A stretch of 64,000 nt of DNA, from contig JAJYTD010000019.1 in the NCBI GenBank assembly GCA_021793235.1, forward strand, positions 1-64,000, read 5' to 3'. The position numbers were made by a program, and so were the translations under genes. The DNA comes from Actinomycetes bacterium (GTDB lineage Bacteria > Actinomycetota > Actinomycetes > Streptosporangiales > Streptosporangiaceae). Position 1 is the first letter of the stretch. Every line of letters starts with the position of its first letter. Under the pieces are notes generated by a model that saw only the letters and a program-made list of their open reading frames with translations, ran no database searches and had not been told where the DNA came from. Below, one piece after another: positions 26,171-34,589 of this stretch.

Positions 26171-27412
26171 CTAGGCCAGTAGCCCGACCTTGGCCGCGAG
26201 TGCCCCCGCGCGTTCCCGGCACCCTTGTGAAGCGGCGTCGAGTTCTTCGAGGATGATCCGGCGCGCGTACCCGTTGTACCGGATGGTTTCGGGTGCGGCT
26301 TCATGCGCGGCGTCGAGCACGGCGAGAGCGGCGGCCGGTTGCGCGTCGAGGTGGTAGGCGCGCGCCTGTTCGATCCTGTGGCGCGCCCGGCGCGGCCGGG
26401 AAGGGATTGCTTCGGCGGGTGCCCGCTCGGCTTGCCGCACGCTCTCGCCGCCGCTGCGCAGTTCGACCGCGACTGTGACCGCATGGGCGCCCATGATCGC
26501 CCGGGAGAACGATGTCACGGGGTGGTAGTAGTCGGCGGGTAGGCGTTCGGCGATGTCGTGGGCAGTGTCCCAATGGCGCCAGGCGTTGCCGAGTTCTCCG
26601 CGGCGCGCGGCGGTGTAGCCGGATTCGAACTGCAACGCGCCCCAGATCGCGAGCAGCTCGGCCGTGCCATCGGCGAGTTGGGGCCGCAGTAGCCGAGAGG
26701 TTTCCGCGGTCACGGTGTCGGCCGCGTCCCAGTCTCCGGCGTCGCGGTGGGCTTGGGCCATGAGCCATGCGGCAACACCGATGGTGTGCGGGTCCTCGGA
26801 CTCTTGGGCGGCGATCATGCCCCGTTCGGCGACGCGCCACAACAGGTCCTGTGCAGGTTGGTAGGCGATGAAGAACTGAGCCAAGGCGTAGACCTCGGCG
26901 AGCACGGCTTGGGCCGCTCGGCGCGCCGTAGCATCGTCGGCCTGCCGGGCGGAGAGCTGGGCATCACTGATCAGGTCGGGCAGCAGCGCGCCGAGCACCG
27001 CCCGGTGATTGGGTGCTGAATGCCGAGCGTTCCAGGCGCGGTCAAGGCGTGCCCGCAGGTGTGCCACCGGTGGGGCCGGGCGTGACGTCGCCACGGGGAA
27101 GGCATTGACCGCGGTTCGCACCTTGGGAAGGTGCTTATGCCCGGGGCCGGTGAACAGCTCGACCGGCATGGACTGGTCTCCGGTGAGTTCGGCGAGATCA
27201 CGCACCCGCAGTACTTCAGCGAGTCGGAACAGCATCGACAGCTTCGGTGTGCCCAGTCGGCCGGATTCCACCGCCTTGACCCAGGATGCGGACTTGCCCG
27301 CCAGTCCGGCGAGTACCTCGCGCGTCATCCCGCGGCGGGTGCGCAGCAGCTTCAACCGTTGCCCGAACGACAGCGGTATCTCGTTCGGGTCCGGAGTACC
27401 ATCGACAGGCAT
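26171..27412 (-). CDS. XRE-family regulator, paralogue of the 199-1428 gene
   Basis: This 413-aa protein has an XRE HTH at about residues 15-70 (FGQRLKLLRTRRGMTREVLA, SASWVKAVESGR) and then a TPR-like helical body. The start ATG 27412 has AAGGGG upstream. Similarity with the first-kilobase regulator extends along the whole length (SWVKAVESGR/EWVKAIETGR, MLFRLAEVLRVRDLAELTG). Both are placed beside tRNA-linked scars, so they probably come from related integrative elements. Confidence 0.85.
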   Translation of the reverse strand: MPVDGTPDPNEIPLSFGQRLKLLRTRRGMTREVLAGLAGKSASWVKAVESGRLGTPKLSMLFRLAEVLRVRDLAELTGDQSMPVELFTGPGHKHLPKVRTAVNAFPVATSRPAPPVAHLRARLDRAWNARHSAPNHRAVLGALLPDLISDAQLSARQADDATARRAAQAVLAEVYALAQFFIAYQPAQDLLWRVAERGMIAAQESEDPHTIGVAAWLMAQAHRDAGDWDAADTVTAETSRLLRPQLADGTAELLAIWGALQFESGYTAARRGELGNAWRHWDTAHDIAERLPADYYHPVTSFSRAIMGAHAVTVAVELRSGGESVRQAERAPAEAIPSRPRRARHRIEQARAYHLDAQPAAALAVLDAAHEAAPETIRYNGYARRIILEELDAASQGCRERAGALAAKVGLLA

Positions 27413-27508
27413 GGGCCTGCCCCTTTCCTGATCAGATCGCACTCATCAGGCTAGAGGGCAGGGCCGTTCGCGTGTAAGGCGTTCCCACCACGGGCACGAC
27501 GACGGTCG

Positions 27509-28126
27509 TTACCCGGTGAGCGAGGTTTTCCCGGTGCCTGCTCGGCATTCTCGGATGCGCGCCCGTCCCCAGCTTTCCGACCGGCCGAACCGCTCGGCAA
27601 GCTGCTTGCCGGTGAGCGGCACATCCTCGGCACGGGCGGCACGGTAGGCGGCACGGGCGCGCTCCCGGTCGTCGCCCGGCTGGCCATCCTCGGCACCGAG
27701 CGGCACGGTCACCACCTCATGTGCCGCCGCGGCGGCAAGCACCGGCACGGGTTCACCGGTGCCGTGCCGGTCGTGTGCCGAGTCGGTGCCGTCGCCGTGC
27801 CGGTCCGGTACGGGCGTGCCGAGCTCCTCGGCGCCGAGCGACACGGGTCCGGTTGGGACCATATGCACCCCGGGATCAACATGGTCCTCGGCGCTGCCAC
27901 CGTGCCGCGGTATGGCCGGCCGTGCCAGAGCCACCGAGGCCACCAGCAGCAGCCCGTCAACCGACAGCGGCAGCAGACAGGCCACCAGCGCGGTTTCCCC
28001 GTAGGACAGCAGCAGGGCGCGCATGTGCCCATAGGAGACCACCGCGGCAACCGCGGCGACCACCGCCGTGCCGCTCCACTGGATCACAGCGGTGATGCCG
28101 GTCGGCCGGGTGCCGCGGGTGACCAT
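27509..28126 (-). CDS. DUF2637/Spd-like transfer-associated membrane protein
   Basis: This protein is about 205 aa from ATG 28126 (MVTRGTRPTGITAVIQWSGT); the frame is open to 28285, so the start is uncertain. Membrane segments (TAVVAAVAAVVSYGHMRALL, TALVACLLPLSVDGLLLVAS) with the GE-T-LxPLSVDG signature match DUF2637 proteins, which include Spd spread proteins of actinomycete conjugative elements. The C-terminus has an HTH-like GKQLAERFGRSESWGRARIR. It probably once aided intramycelial spread; no translocase gene remains in the window. Confidence 0.7.
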   Translation of the reverse strand: MVTRGTRPTGITAVIQWSGTAVVAAVAAVVSYGHMRALLLSYGETALVACLLPLSVDGLLLVASVALARPAIPRHGGSAEDHVDPGVHMVPTGPVSLGAEELGTPVPDRHGDGTDSAHDRHGTGEPVPVLAAAAAHEVVTVPLGAEDGQPGDDRERARAAYRAARAEDVPLTGKQLAERFGRSESWGRARIRECRAGTGKTSLTG

Positions 28127-28342
28127 CTCGGCCACCAGCAGCAGCGCTGTTTCGTGCCGCGTTGCCCACACCACAGAACCCGTGCGCCGCGCCCGAACCG
28201 GGCGCGTCCACACCCCACTCCGGGACGGGAACGACACCGGGCACCACCGACTCCACGTGCTCGAACAACGTGGTGCTCCTTTCACGGGAACGGTAGTGAA
28301 TCGGCGTCGAACTGTTCCGGCACGAAACAGCCATCCGCAGTG

Positions 28343-28500
28343 CTATTTGCCGAACATCGCCGTGGCGTGCCCCGTGTCGGCGAGCAGCGGCGCCAGGGTG
28401 GGATGGTCGGCGGGGATGCCGTTGCCCGGGGCGTGGGTGGTGAGCGGTTCCTCCAGTCCTGCCTGCAATCGGCCGGGGAAACGCCGGGTTTCGGCCCTTG
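28343..28500 (-). pseudogene. Sulfatase (arylsulfatase-type) internal fragment
   Basis: The minus frame reads RRFPGRLQAGLEEPLTT, then GNGIPADHPTLAPLLADTGH, then ATAMFGK-stop. This is the conserved arylsulfatase stretch TGR-x-GRL...EEPL...PTLAxLL...GYATAM-GKWH, cut exactly before WH. There is no start codon or formylglycine motif. It is a decayed or truncated remnant inside the element scar. Confidence 0.65.
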
Positions 28501-28553
28501 GTGCCGCGGCTGTCAGGGAGGCCGGCGGGGTCGCAAAAAATTTCCCGAGCCGA

Positions 28554-28580
28554 TGTCGATTTCGCCCGCGCCCGTTCGAC
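28554..28580 (+). promoter_or_regulatory. ECF42-type promoter motif
   Basis: TGTCGA (28554-28559), 17 nt, CGAC (28577-28580), 53 bp before the YciI gene. As I recall it, ECF42 target promoters carry TGTCGA at -35 with a CGA-type -10. That would make this the autoregulated promoter of the downstream pair. Confidence 0.5.
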
Positions 28581-28632
28581 GCAAGGGTAGAAGGGCCGAA
28601 ATCGGCGGCCCTGAAGCACAGAGGAGACAGCG

Positions 28633-29055
28633 ATGAAGTACATGCTCATCATGCGCGCGGAAGACTCGGCGGTCGAGGCGTCCAAGAGCATGGATTTCGA
28701 AGAGATCATCAACGCGATGGGCGCCTACAACGAGTCGATGATGAAGGCGGGCGTGCTGCTGGCGGGCGAGGGCCTGGCCGATCCCGAGGAGGGCTTCGCC
28801 GTCGATTTCCAGGCCGAGGAGCCGATCGTCACCGACGGCCCCTACGGGGAGACGCATGAACTGTTCAACGGGTTCTGGATCATCCAGGTCTCCAGCAAGG
28901 AAGAGGCCATCGAGTGGGCGAAGCGTGCCCCGCTCGGCCCGGGCACCAAGCTGGAGGTGCGCCGCGTCAACGAGATGGAGGACTTCGGCGACTACGCCGA
29001 CAACGAGTACATCCAGAAGGAGGTCCAGTGGCGCAAGGAACTCGGCACCGAGTGA
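28633..29055 (+). CDS. YciI/DGPF-family protein
   Basis: This 140-aa protein (MKYMLIMRAEDSAVEASKSM) contains the DGPF motif as TDGPYGETHELFNGFWI, the ferredoxin-like YciI fold. Genes of this type are the standard partners of ECF42 sigma factors. The stop codon overlaps the GTG of the sigma gene (GTGA), indicating translational coupling. Its biochemical role is unknown; GAGG precedes the ATG. Confidence 0.9.
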   Translation: MKYMLIMRAEDSAVEASKSMDFEEIINAMGAYNESMMKAGVLLAGEGLADPEEGFAVDFQAEEPIVTDGPYGETHELFNGFWIIQVSSKEEAIEWAKRAPLGPGTKLEVRRVNEMEDFGDYADNEYIQKEVQWRKELGTE

Positions 29056-30287
29056 CCGAGACCACGGACCTAAGGCGCACGGTCGACGCCGTCTGGCGCA
29101 TCGAGGGCGCGCGCGTCGTCGCGACACTCGCCAGGATGACGGGCGACGTCGGCCTCGCCGAGGAGCTCGCGCAGGAAGCGGTCGTGGAGGCGCTTGAGTC
29201 GTGGCCGGAGCAAGGCGTCCCGCGCAACGCGGGTGCTTGGCTCACGGCCGTGGCCAAGCGCCGCGCGATCGACACCTGGCGACGCCGCGAACGCCTCGAC
29301 GAGCGGTACCGCGCGATCGCACACGGCCTCGCCGAAGCGGGCGACGACGCGTGGCAGCCGATCGACGACGACGTGCTGCGGCTCATGTTCACCGCCTGCC
29401 ACCCGGTGCTGTCGCGGGAGTCGAAGATCGCGCTGACCCTCAGGGTCGTCGGGGGGCTCACGACGCAGGAGATCGCCCGGATGCTGCTCGTGCCGATCAC
29501 GACGGTCCAGGCGCGCATCACACGGGCGAAGAAGACGCTCGCGGCCGCCCACGTGAGATTCGAGGCACCGGACCCCAACGAGTGGGGCAAGCGGCTCGGA
29601 GCAGTCCTCGGCGTCGTCTACCTCGTCTTCACCGAAGGGTATGCGGCGACGTCGGGAGACCGCTGGATCCGCGCGGAGACGGCGAATGAAGGGCTGCGGC
29701 TCGGGCGCGTCCTCGCCGGTCTCATCCCCGGGGAACCCGAGGTGCACGGCCTCGCCGCGCTCATGGAGTTGCAGGCGTCCCGGTTCGCGGCGCGTGTCGC
29801 GCCTGACGGCTCGCCGATCCTGCTAGCCGATCAGGACCGCACCCGCTGGGACCACGCGCAGATCGCCCGTGGCCGGGCAGCGTTGGCGAGAGCCGGTTCC
29901 ACGGGCCGGGGCCTGGGTTCGTACGGGCTGCAGGCGGCGATCGCCGAATGCCATGCCGTGGCGCCCAGCGTCGAGGAGACCGACTGGCGGAAGATCGTGC
30001 TGCTCTACGAGGCCCTCAGGCGGATCGCGCCGAGCCCTGTCGTGGAACTCAACCGCGCGGTCGCGGTGTCGATGGCGGTGGGACCCGCGGACGCCCTGCG
30101 GATCGTCGATCGGCTCGCCGATGAGCGGGCGCTGAAGGGCTCACACCTACTACCGAGCGTGCGCGGCGAACTACTCGCCCGCCTCGGCCGCACCGAGGAG
30201 GCACGCTCCGAACTGCTCGTCGCGGCCGAGCGCACAGCCAACGAGCGCGAACGCGCGGTGCTGCTGGCGAAGGCCGAGGCGCTGTGA
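29052..30287 (+). CDS. ECF42-group RNA polymerase sigma factor with C-terminal extension
   Basis: This 411-aa protein from GTG 29052 has a sigma-2 region (RMTGDVGLAEELAQEAVVEA, AWLTAVAKRRAIDTWRR), sigma-4 (LTLRVVGGLTTQEIARMLLV, TVQARITRAKKTL) and a roughly 200-aa helical TPR-like C-terminus (VVYLVFTEGYAATSGD, LMELQASR, LLYEALRRIAPSPVVELNRA). This architecture with a DGPF partner defines ECF42. The C-terminal domain is known to be needed for activity in studied members. Its regulon is probably the local promoter at 28554. Confidence 0.92.
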   Translation: MTETTDLRRTVDAVWRIEGARVVATLARMTGDVGLAEELAQEAVVEALESWPEQGVPRNAGAWLTAVAKRRAIDTWRRRERLDERYRAIAHGLAEAGDDAWQPIDDDVLRLMFTACHPVLSRESKIALTLRVVGGLTTQEIARMLLVPITTVQARITRAKKTLAAAHVRFEAPDPNEWGKRLGAVLGVVYLVFTEGYAATSGDRWIRAETANEGLRLGRVLAGLIPGEPEVHGLAALMELQASRFAARVAPDGSPILLADQDRTRWDHAQIARGRAALARAGSTGRGLGSYGLQAAIAECHAVAPSVEETDWRKIVLLYEALRRIAPSPVVELNRAVAVSMAVGPADALRIVDRLADERALKGSHLLPSVRGELLARLGRTEEARSELLVAAERTANERERAVLLAKAEAL

Positions 30288-30964
30288 GAAGGGATGTGTC
30301 GACCGGCGTCACGCCCTCCGAAAACCTCTGGCTGTACTTGGCCACCACGTCCGCGAACGCGCCTAACGTCAGGAAGCGTCGACGCGGTCAGCCGCCAGGC
30401 CGCGGGTCGATGGGGTGCACCAGGTCCGCGGCGACCGACCCGGACGGAAAGTGACCCGTCTGCACAGCGGCAAGCTGGCATCGGCTCGCCGGCGCTCGCC
30501 CAAGACCCCATTGCCGCAACCTGGAAGTGTGGCCCCAAAGACCGGTCGGGACCCGATCATGCCCACCTCACCGGAAATCCCGAGATCCGCCCGCGCCCTC
30601 AACGGCTGCGGCGACGGGCGCATCGAGCAGCGCATGGGGGCGGTCATCTCCGGCTACACTTCACGCTTCCCCGATCAGTTCGATGCGTACTGGCATCTGG
30701 GACGTGCCGGTGATCTTGACTCCCAACTCGAGGAGTTCGAATCCGTCGCGGCACGGATGGACCATCCGACGATATCCTCGCCGCGCGTTTCGGTGCGGGC
30801 GATCGGGGCAGTGCGGACTGCATGGACCCGCACTGCACCCTCGTCCTCGACAGCGCCCTGTCCATGCCGCCGCCAACGGATGCCCCTGGTCGCCCGGCCG
30901 CCGGCGCCGCGGTAGCACGGCGCCGGACGCAGAACCACCGCTTTGGCGAAGGGCCGAGGCCATA
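30288..30964. other. Intergenic with a weak, possibly frameshifted ORF
   Basis: A plus-strand ATG at 30559 opens MPTSPEIPRSARALNGCGDG and passes through QFDAYWHLGRAGDLDSQLEE. Protein-like sequence then appears to switch frame near 30770 (DDILAARFGAGDRGSADCMD). No family is recognised, and I cannot decide between a decayed gene and chance. Confidence 0.2.
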
Positions 30965-31441
30965 ATGGGTGCACGACACCGGTCCGCACGGTCTTGGGGC
31001 CGGAGGCTGATCACCGTCTCGGCGCTGGCCACAGCGATCACTCCCTGGATCGCAGACTGGAACCGCCGGCACACCTTCGGTCCCGGCTATGGCCCGCACG
31101 CCCGCTGGCACGGCACCGCCGAAGTCGTCTCCGCCACCGGCGAGGGACTGCTGATGCTCTGGCTCGTCCGAGGCGACCCCAACGATCAGGGTTGGCGGTC
31201 GACCACCGCCGCGGCCCTGCCCATCATCCGATGGGGTGCGTTCAACGTGGTACTACCGGTTCCCGGGACCTCGCCCTATGACGATCCCGGACGCCCCGTA
31301 CGTATCGCCGGGGTCCCCGCTGCCGTGGCCGCGCAGAACAGCATCGCCGCCCTGGCCTTGATCGGCTGGTGCCTCACTCGGTACGGCTCTGCCGATCGCC
31401 CCCGCCCGAGGCGTTGTCTCCAACGCTCGCGGCCAAAGTAG
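30965..31441 (+). CDS. Small multi-pass membrane protein of unknown function
   Basis: This is a 158-aa protein from ATG 30965. It has hydrophobic segments near residues 14-30, 50-66, 80-98 and 115-135, with a conserved-looking DWNRRHTFGPGYGPHARWHG loop after the first. It resembles the DUF6640-type layout, but I am not certain. The basic C-terminus is cytoplasmic by the positive-inside rule. It stands alone, with no operon partner. Confidence 0.55.
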   Translation: MGARHRSARSWGRRLITVSALATAITPWIADWNRRHTFGPGYGPHARWHGTAEVVSATGEGLLMLWLVRGDPNDQGWRSTTAAALPIIRWGAFNVVLPVPGTSPYDDPGRPVRIAGVPAAVAAQNSIAALALIGWCLTRYGSADRPRPRRCLQRSRPK

Positions 31442-31521
31442 TGCATGGTCTGGGCGGTGGCCCACCCGCTCTCATCGGGTGCTGACCCCAATGGGCGGCG
31501 AGTGTTCTGCGGCATGCGCGG

Positions 31522-31890
31522 TCAGGTGCCGCCGTCAGCTACCGTGACCGTGTCCTTTTCGGTGTCGGTGACTCCGGTGATTCTGCCCGACGCGGTAGCG
31601 GCGGTGGAGTCGGCGTTGTCGGCACCGTCATCGTCGGGGCGGGCACCGAAGAGCGGGTCGGATTCCGGTGGACCGGGCCAGGTGCCGGCGGGGATGGTGA
31701 AGTAGGAAGGCCAGCGCTGTTTCGCCCCTTCGCGGTCGGTCTTCACCAGGTAAATGAATGTTCCGTCCTGCTGCGGTTCGGCGTCGATGACCTCGGCGGT
31801 CCCGCTGACGAACGCGAGGACCGACTCTTCCGTGGCGTCGTGGACACGGGTACCAGAGAAGTAGGGGTGCTTCGGTAGGGGATCGATCAT
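31522..31890 (-). CDS. Hypothetical acidic protein
   Basis: This 122-aa protein (MIDPLPKHPYFSGTRVHDAT) has a folded N-terminal half (VLAFVSGTAEVIDAEPQQDG, TFIYLVKTDREG) and an acidic low-complexity tail (GARPDDDGADNADSTAATAS). It has no signal peptide or membrane segment. AGGA precedes ATG 31890. The family is not recognised; it lies within the accessory region. Confidence 0.5.
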   Translation of the reverse strand: MIDPLPKHPYFSGTRVHDATEESVLAFVSGTAEVIDAEPQQDGTFIYLVKTDREGAKQRWPSYFTIPAGTWPGPPESDPLFGARPDDDGADNADSTAATASGRITGVTDTEKDTVTVADGGT

Positions 31891-32535
31891 TTCAAATCCT
31901 GGAGTTGTCTCGCTGTCAGGGTGCTGTGCCGTCCTCGCCCGGTGCGCGGCGACACATTGCATCACCAAGGGAGAAGTTCCCTGCACCGTGGGTGATCGGC
32001 CCAGGGAAGACGGTACCGGGGTGATACGCGCCGACCGTCTACGGCGCGTATCACCCCGGTCTCCCATCCCGCCCTTACGGCGGGACCGGAGGCCCGGCAC
32101 AGGCGGATGCGTGCGGACCTCCCGCCCGACCGGGTGGTATGTCTCCCCCTCTTGTCATGCCACCACGTCGCCGGTGGAGCCGAAAAGGCTCCAGACGAGA
32201 TGGAACCATTACGCCCTCGCTTGAGCAGAGCGTGCGCGGAGAGCGACATCGGTAGATCTCACGCGCAGCGCCCCACTAGCCACCACGCGCCCCTTTAACC
32301 CCCCAATCGGCAAAAAAATCTTCCTGGATTCGGGAACGGCGGGGTCCACAGCCCGGGGAATGACCGTGCTACTGGGGGCGGGGGCGCGGGCTGGTGGGTA
32401 CTGGCTCGGCGCCGAGCCCGCGCCGCAGCGGCCGCGTGAGGAGGCGGACGATCAGGCTACTGATGGGACCGTTTGCGCAGGACGGTCAGCATGAGCGCGA
32501 GTGCTGTGAGGGTCAGAGGCCGAACACCCGCTGGA
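31891..32535. other. Intergenic, no gene supported
   Basis: About 645 bases with scattered ORF noise. A strong hairpin lies at 32015-32060 and an A-rich stretch near 32310. This may be part of the element scar. Confidence 0.35.
32015..32060. terminator. 18-bp perfect hairpin, orphan
   Basis: accggggtgatacgcgcc pairs fully with ggcgcgtatcaccccggt around a 10-nt loop. It is not close behind any gene end, so it may be a relic terminator, an element end or a binding palindrome. Confidence 0.45.
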
Positions 32536-33297
32536 TCACCGCACGATGACGCGGGCGTTGTGGTCCAGCCATCCTTCCTTCCACAGCCAGTCCATCGCGG
32601 CGATACTCACGCGGGCGCAGCCGTGGGATGCCGGGTAGGGCGGGACCGAGGTATAGCCGTGAACGGCGATGCCGCCGTTGAAGTACTTGGGCCGGTACAG
32701 CGCGCCGAGCGGACCGGGGTCCCAGGCGTCAACGTCGCGGAACACGGTGTACTCGCCCGTGGGGGTGGTCGCGACGTGCTGCTCACCGCGGGATTCATAG
32801 GGCTTTCCAGAACCGGTGGAGGTGGTGAAGACCTGCTGCACCTCGCCGTCGGAGACCACGAGCAGAAGCTGGCGTTCCAGGTCGATCTCGACAGCGTTGC
32901 CCGACGTGCTGTGCGCGCTGGGCCGAACGCCTTCGTCCAGGGCCGCGCGCGTATCGGGGCCGACTACGCCATCGCGTGTGATTCCGGCTGCTTTCTGCAG
33001 GGCGTGGACGGCGTGAAGGGTAAGCCCGCCGAACTCGCCGTCGGCCGTTTCGATCCAGTAACCGAGTTCGATCAGCCGCTCCTGCAGTTCCTGGACCTCG
33101 GCCCCGGAGTCGCCGCGGCGCAGTTCGTCCGCTGAGAACCACTCGTAGTAGGAGGACTGTGCGGCGGGGGCCGTGCTCGCGTTCGCGGTCGGCGCCACTG
33201 CGGCCCCGTACCCGGTGGCCGCGACCGCGGCCAGCGCGGTCGCAGCGATCCTTGCCGTGGAGCGGCCACAGCCTCTGCGGAATATGCGATGAGCCAT
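32536..33297 (-). CDS. Secreted L,D-transpeptidase with peptidoglycan-binding domain
   Basis: This 253-aa protein has a signal peptide (basic MAHRIFRRGCGRSTARIA, hydrophobic TALAAVAATGYGAAVAPTANA). A PG_binding_1 domain (VQELQERLIELGYWIETADG, GVVGPDTRAAL) precedes a YkuD domain with GIAVHGY and the active site SHGCARVS. It acts on peptidoglycan stems outside the membrane. It differs from the lipoprotein at 11506 in domain make-up. No operon partner is present. Confidence 0.9.
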   Translation of the reverse strand: MAHRIFRRGCGRSTARIAATALAAVAATGYGAAVAPTANASTAPAAQSSYYEWFSADELRRGDSGAEVQELQERLIELGYWIETADGEFGGLTLHAVHALQKAAGITRDGVVGPDTRAALDEGVRPSAHSTSGNAVEIDLERQLLLVVSDGEVQQVFTTSTGSGKPYESRGEQHVATTPTGEYTVFRDVDAWDPGPLGALYRPKYFNGGIAVHGYTSVPPYPASHGCARVSIAAMDWLWKEGWLDHNARVIVR

Positions 33298-33620
33298 AGC
33301 CGTTCTTTACCCGCCCTTGGCTCCTCACCCACCCCTGGACGCCCAAGTACCCGAGCACCTGTGGCGACCGCCCTTCGGACACGTGCCGAAAGACGCTATT
33401 CGTGGCCACTGTCGGCCAATGGCTCCTGAGTGCTTGTTGTGGAGGACGCTATTTGCTTACTGGTCGCAGTCGATCTACCGCGCGTACCCGCGTCTTCGGC
33501 CACCAGAACGGCAGCCACTCCACCGACGCCGCATGCGATCCACCACACGGGGTAGCGGGGGCGAAGTGCCGCCACCCGGTGCGGTACTCCCGCCCACCAC
33601 GACACAAGGGGAAACGGCTC
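33298..33620. other. Intergenic, divergent promoter region
   Basis: No gene is supported. It separates the L,D-transpeptidase and LLM genes and contains AAGGGG for the latter near its right end. Confidence 0.4.
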
Positions 33621-34589
33621 ATGCGGATCGGCTACAAGCTGCTCGCCGAGGGCTACTCACCGCAGGAGATGGTCCGCCAAGCGGTGCGCGCCGAAGAGGT
33701 CGGCTTTGACTTCGTCGAGGCCAGCGACCACTACCACCCGTGGCTGGAGGAGCAGGGCCACTCCGGATTCGTCTGGTCGATCCTTGCCGCCATCGCCGCG
33801 AATACCGAGCGCATCCGCCTCGCCCCCGGGGTGACCTGCCCCTTCATCCGCTACCACCCGGCCATCGTGGCGCAGGCGGCGGCCACGACGGCGCTGCTCT
33901 CCAATGACCGGTTCTTCCTCGGACTGGGAGCGGGCGAACGGCTCAACGAGCACGTCGTGGGCCAGGGCTGGCCGGCCGTGCGGCAGCGACACGCGATGCT
34001 GCGGGAATCGCTGCAGATCATCCGCTTGCTGTGGAAAGGCGGATACCAGTCCTTCGACGGCCGCTACCTGACGCTCGAAGACGCCCAGGTGTTCGACCTG
34101 CCAAAGACCCCGCCCCACATCGTCGTGGCCGGCAGCGGCCCGTCTTCGGCCCGGATCGCCGCCGAACTGGGCGACGCGCTCTTCGGTACGACCCCAGACC
34201 CCGACCTGGTGCGTGCCTACGCCGATGCCGGCGGCACGGGGGCGAAGTACGGGGAGGTCCCTCTTTCCTGGGCCCCCGACGATGACACCGCCCTCGCCTC
34301 GGCCCGCGCAATGTTCCGGTTCGCCCTTACCGGCTGGAAAGTGCAGTCGGAGCTGCCCAACCCGGTCCACTTCGCCGCCGCCACGGAGCTCATCGACAAG
34401 GGCGACATGAGCAAGACCTTCGGTTACGGGCCGGACGCCGAACGCCACCTGGCCGTTGCGCGGCAGTTCGCCGAGGCCGGTTTCGACCGGCTCGTGCTGG
34501 TCAACGTCGGCCCCGATCCGGACGGTTTCTTCGACTTCTTCGCCGCGGAACTCGCGGAGCCGCTGCGCGCGCTCACCCCCGGCTCTTAA
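33621..34589 (+). CDS. LLM-class F420-dependent oxidoreductase
   Basis: This is a 322-aa TIM-barrel protein of the luciferase-like family (MRIGYKLLAEGYSPQEMVRQ, FVEASDHYHPWLEEQG, APGVTCPFIRYHPAIVAQ, FLGLGAGERLNEH, PHIVVAGSGPSSARIAAELG). The pattern matches F420-dependent glucose-6-phosphate dehydrogenase-like enzymes (TIGR03557-type). It transfers hydride between F420 and an unknown substrate. It is convergent with crtY, with a 17-bp overlap of the gene ends, so it is not in the crt operon. Confidence 0.9.
   Translation: MRIGYKLLAEGYSPQEMVRQAVRAEEVGFDFVEASDHYHPWLEEQGHSGFVWSILAAIAANTERIRLAPGVTCPFIRYHPAIVAQAAATTALLSNDRFFLGLGAGERLNEHVVGQGWPAVRQRHAMLRESLQIIRLLWKGGYQSFDGRYLTLEDAQVFDLPKTPPHIVVAGSGPSSARIAAELGDALFGTTPDPDLVRAYADAGGTGAKYGEVPLSWAPDDDTALASARAMFRFALTGWKVQSELPNPVHFAAATELIDKGDMSKTFGYGPDAERHLAVARQFAEAGFDRLVLVNVGPDPDGFFDFFAAELAEPLRALTPGS

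Noticed and set aside
30559-30915. Plus-strand coding gene
   Set aside because: Protein-like for about 70 codons, but seems to change frame and has no recognised family; reported only as a note on the gap.
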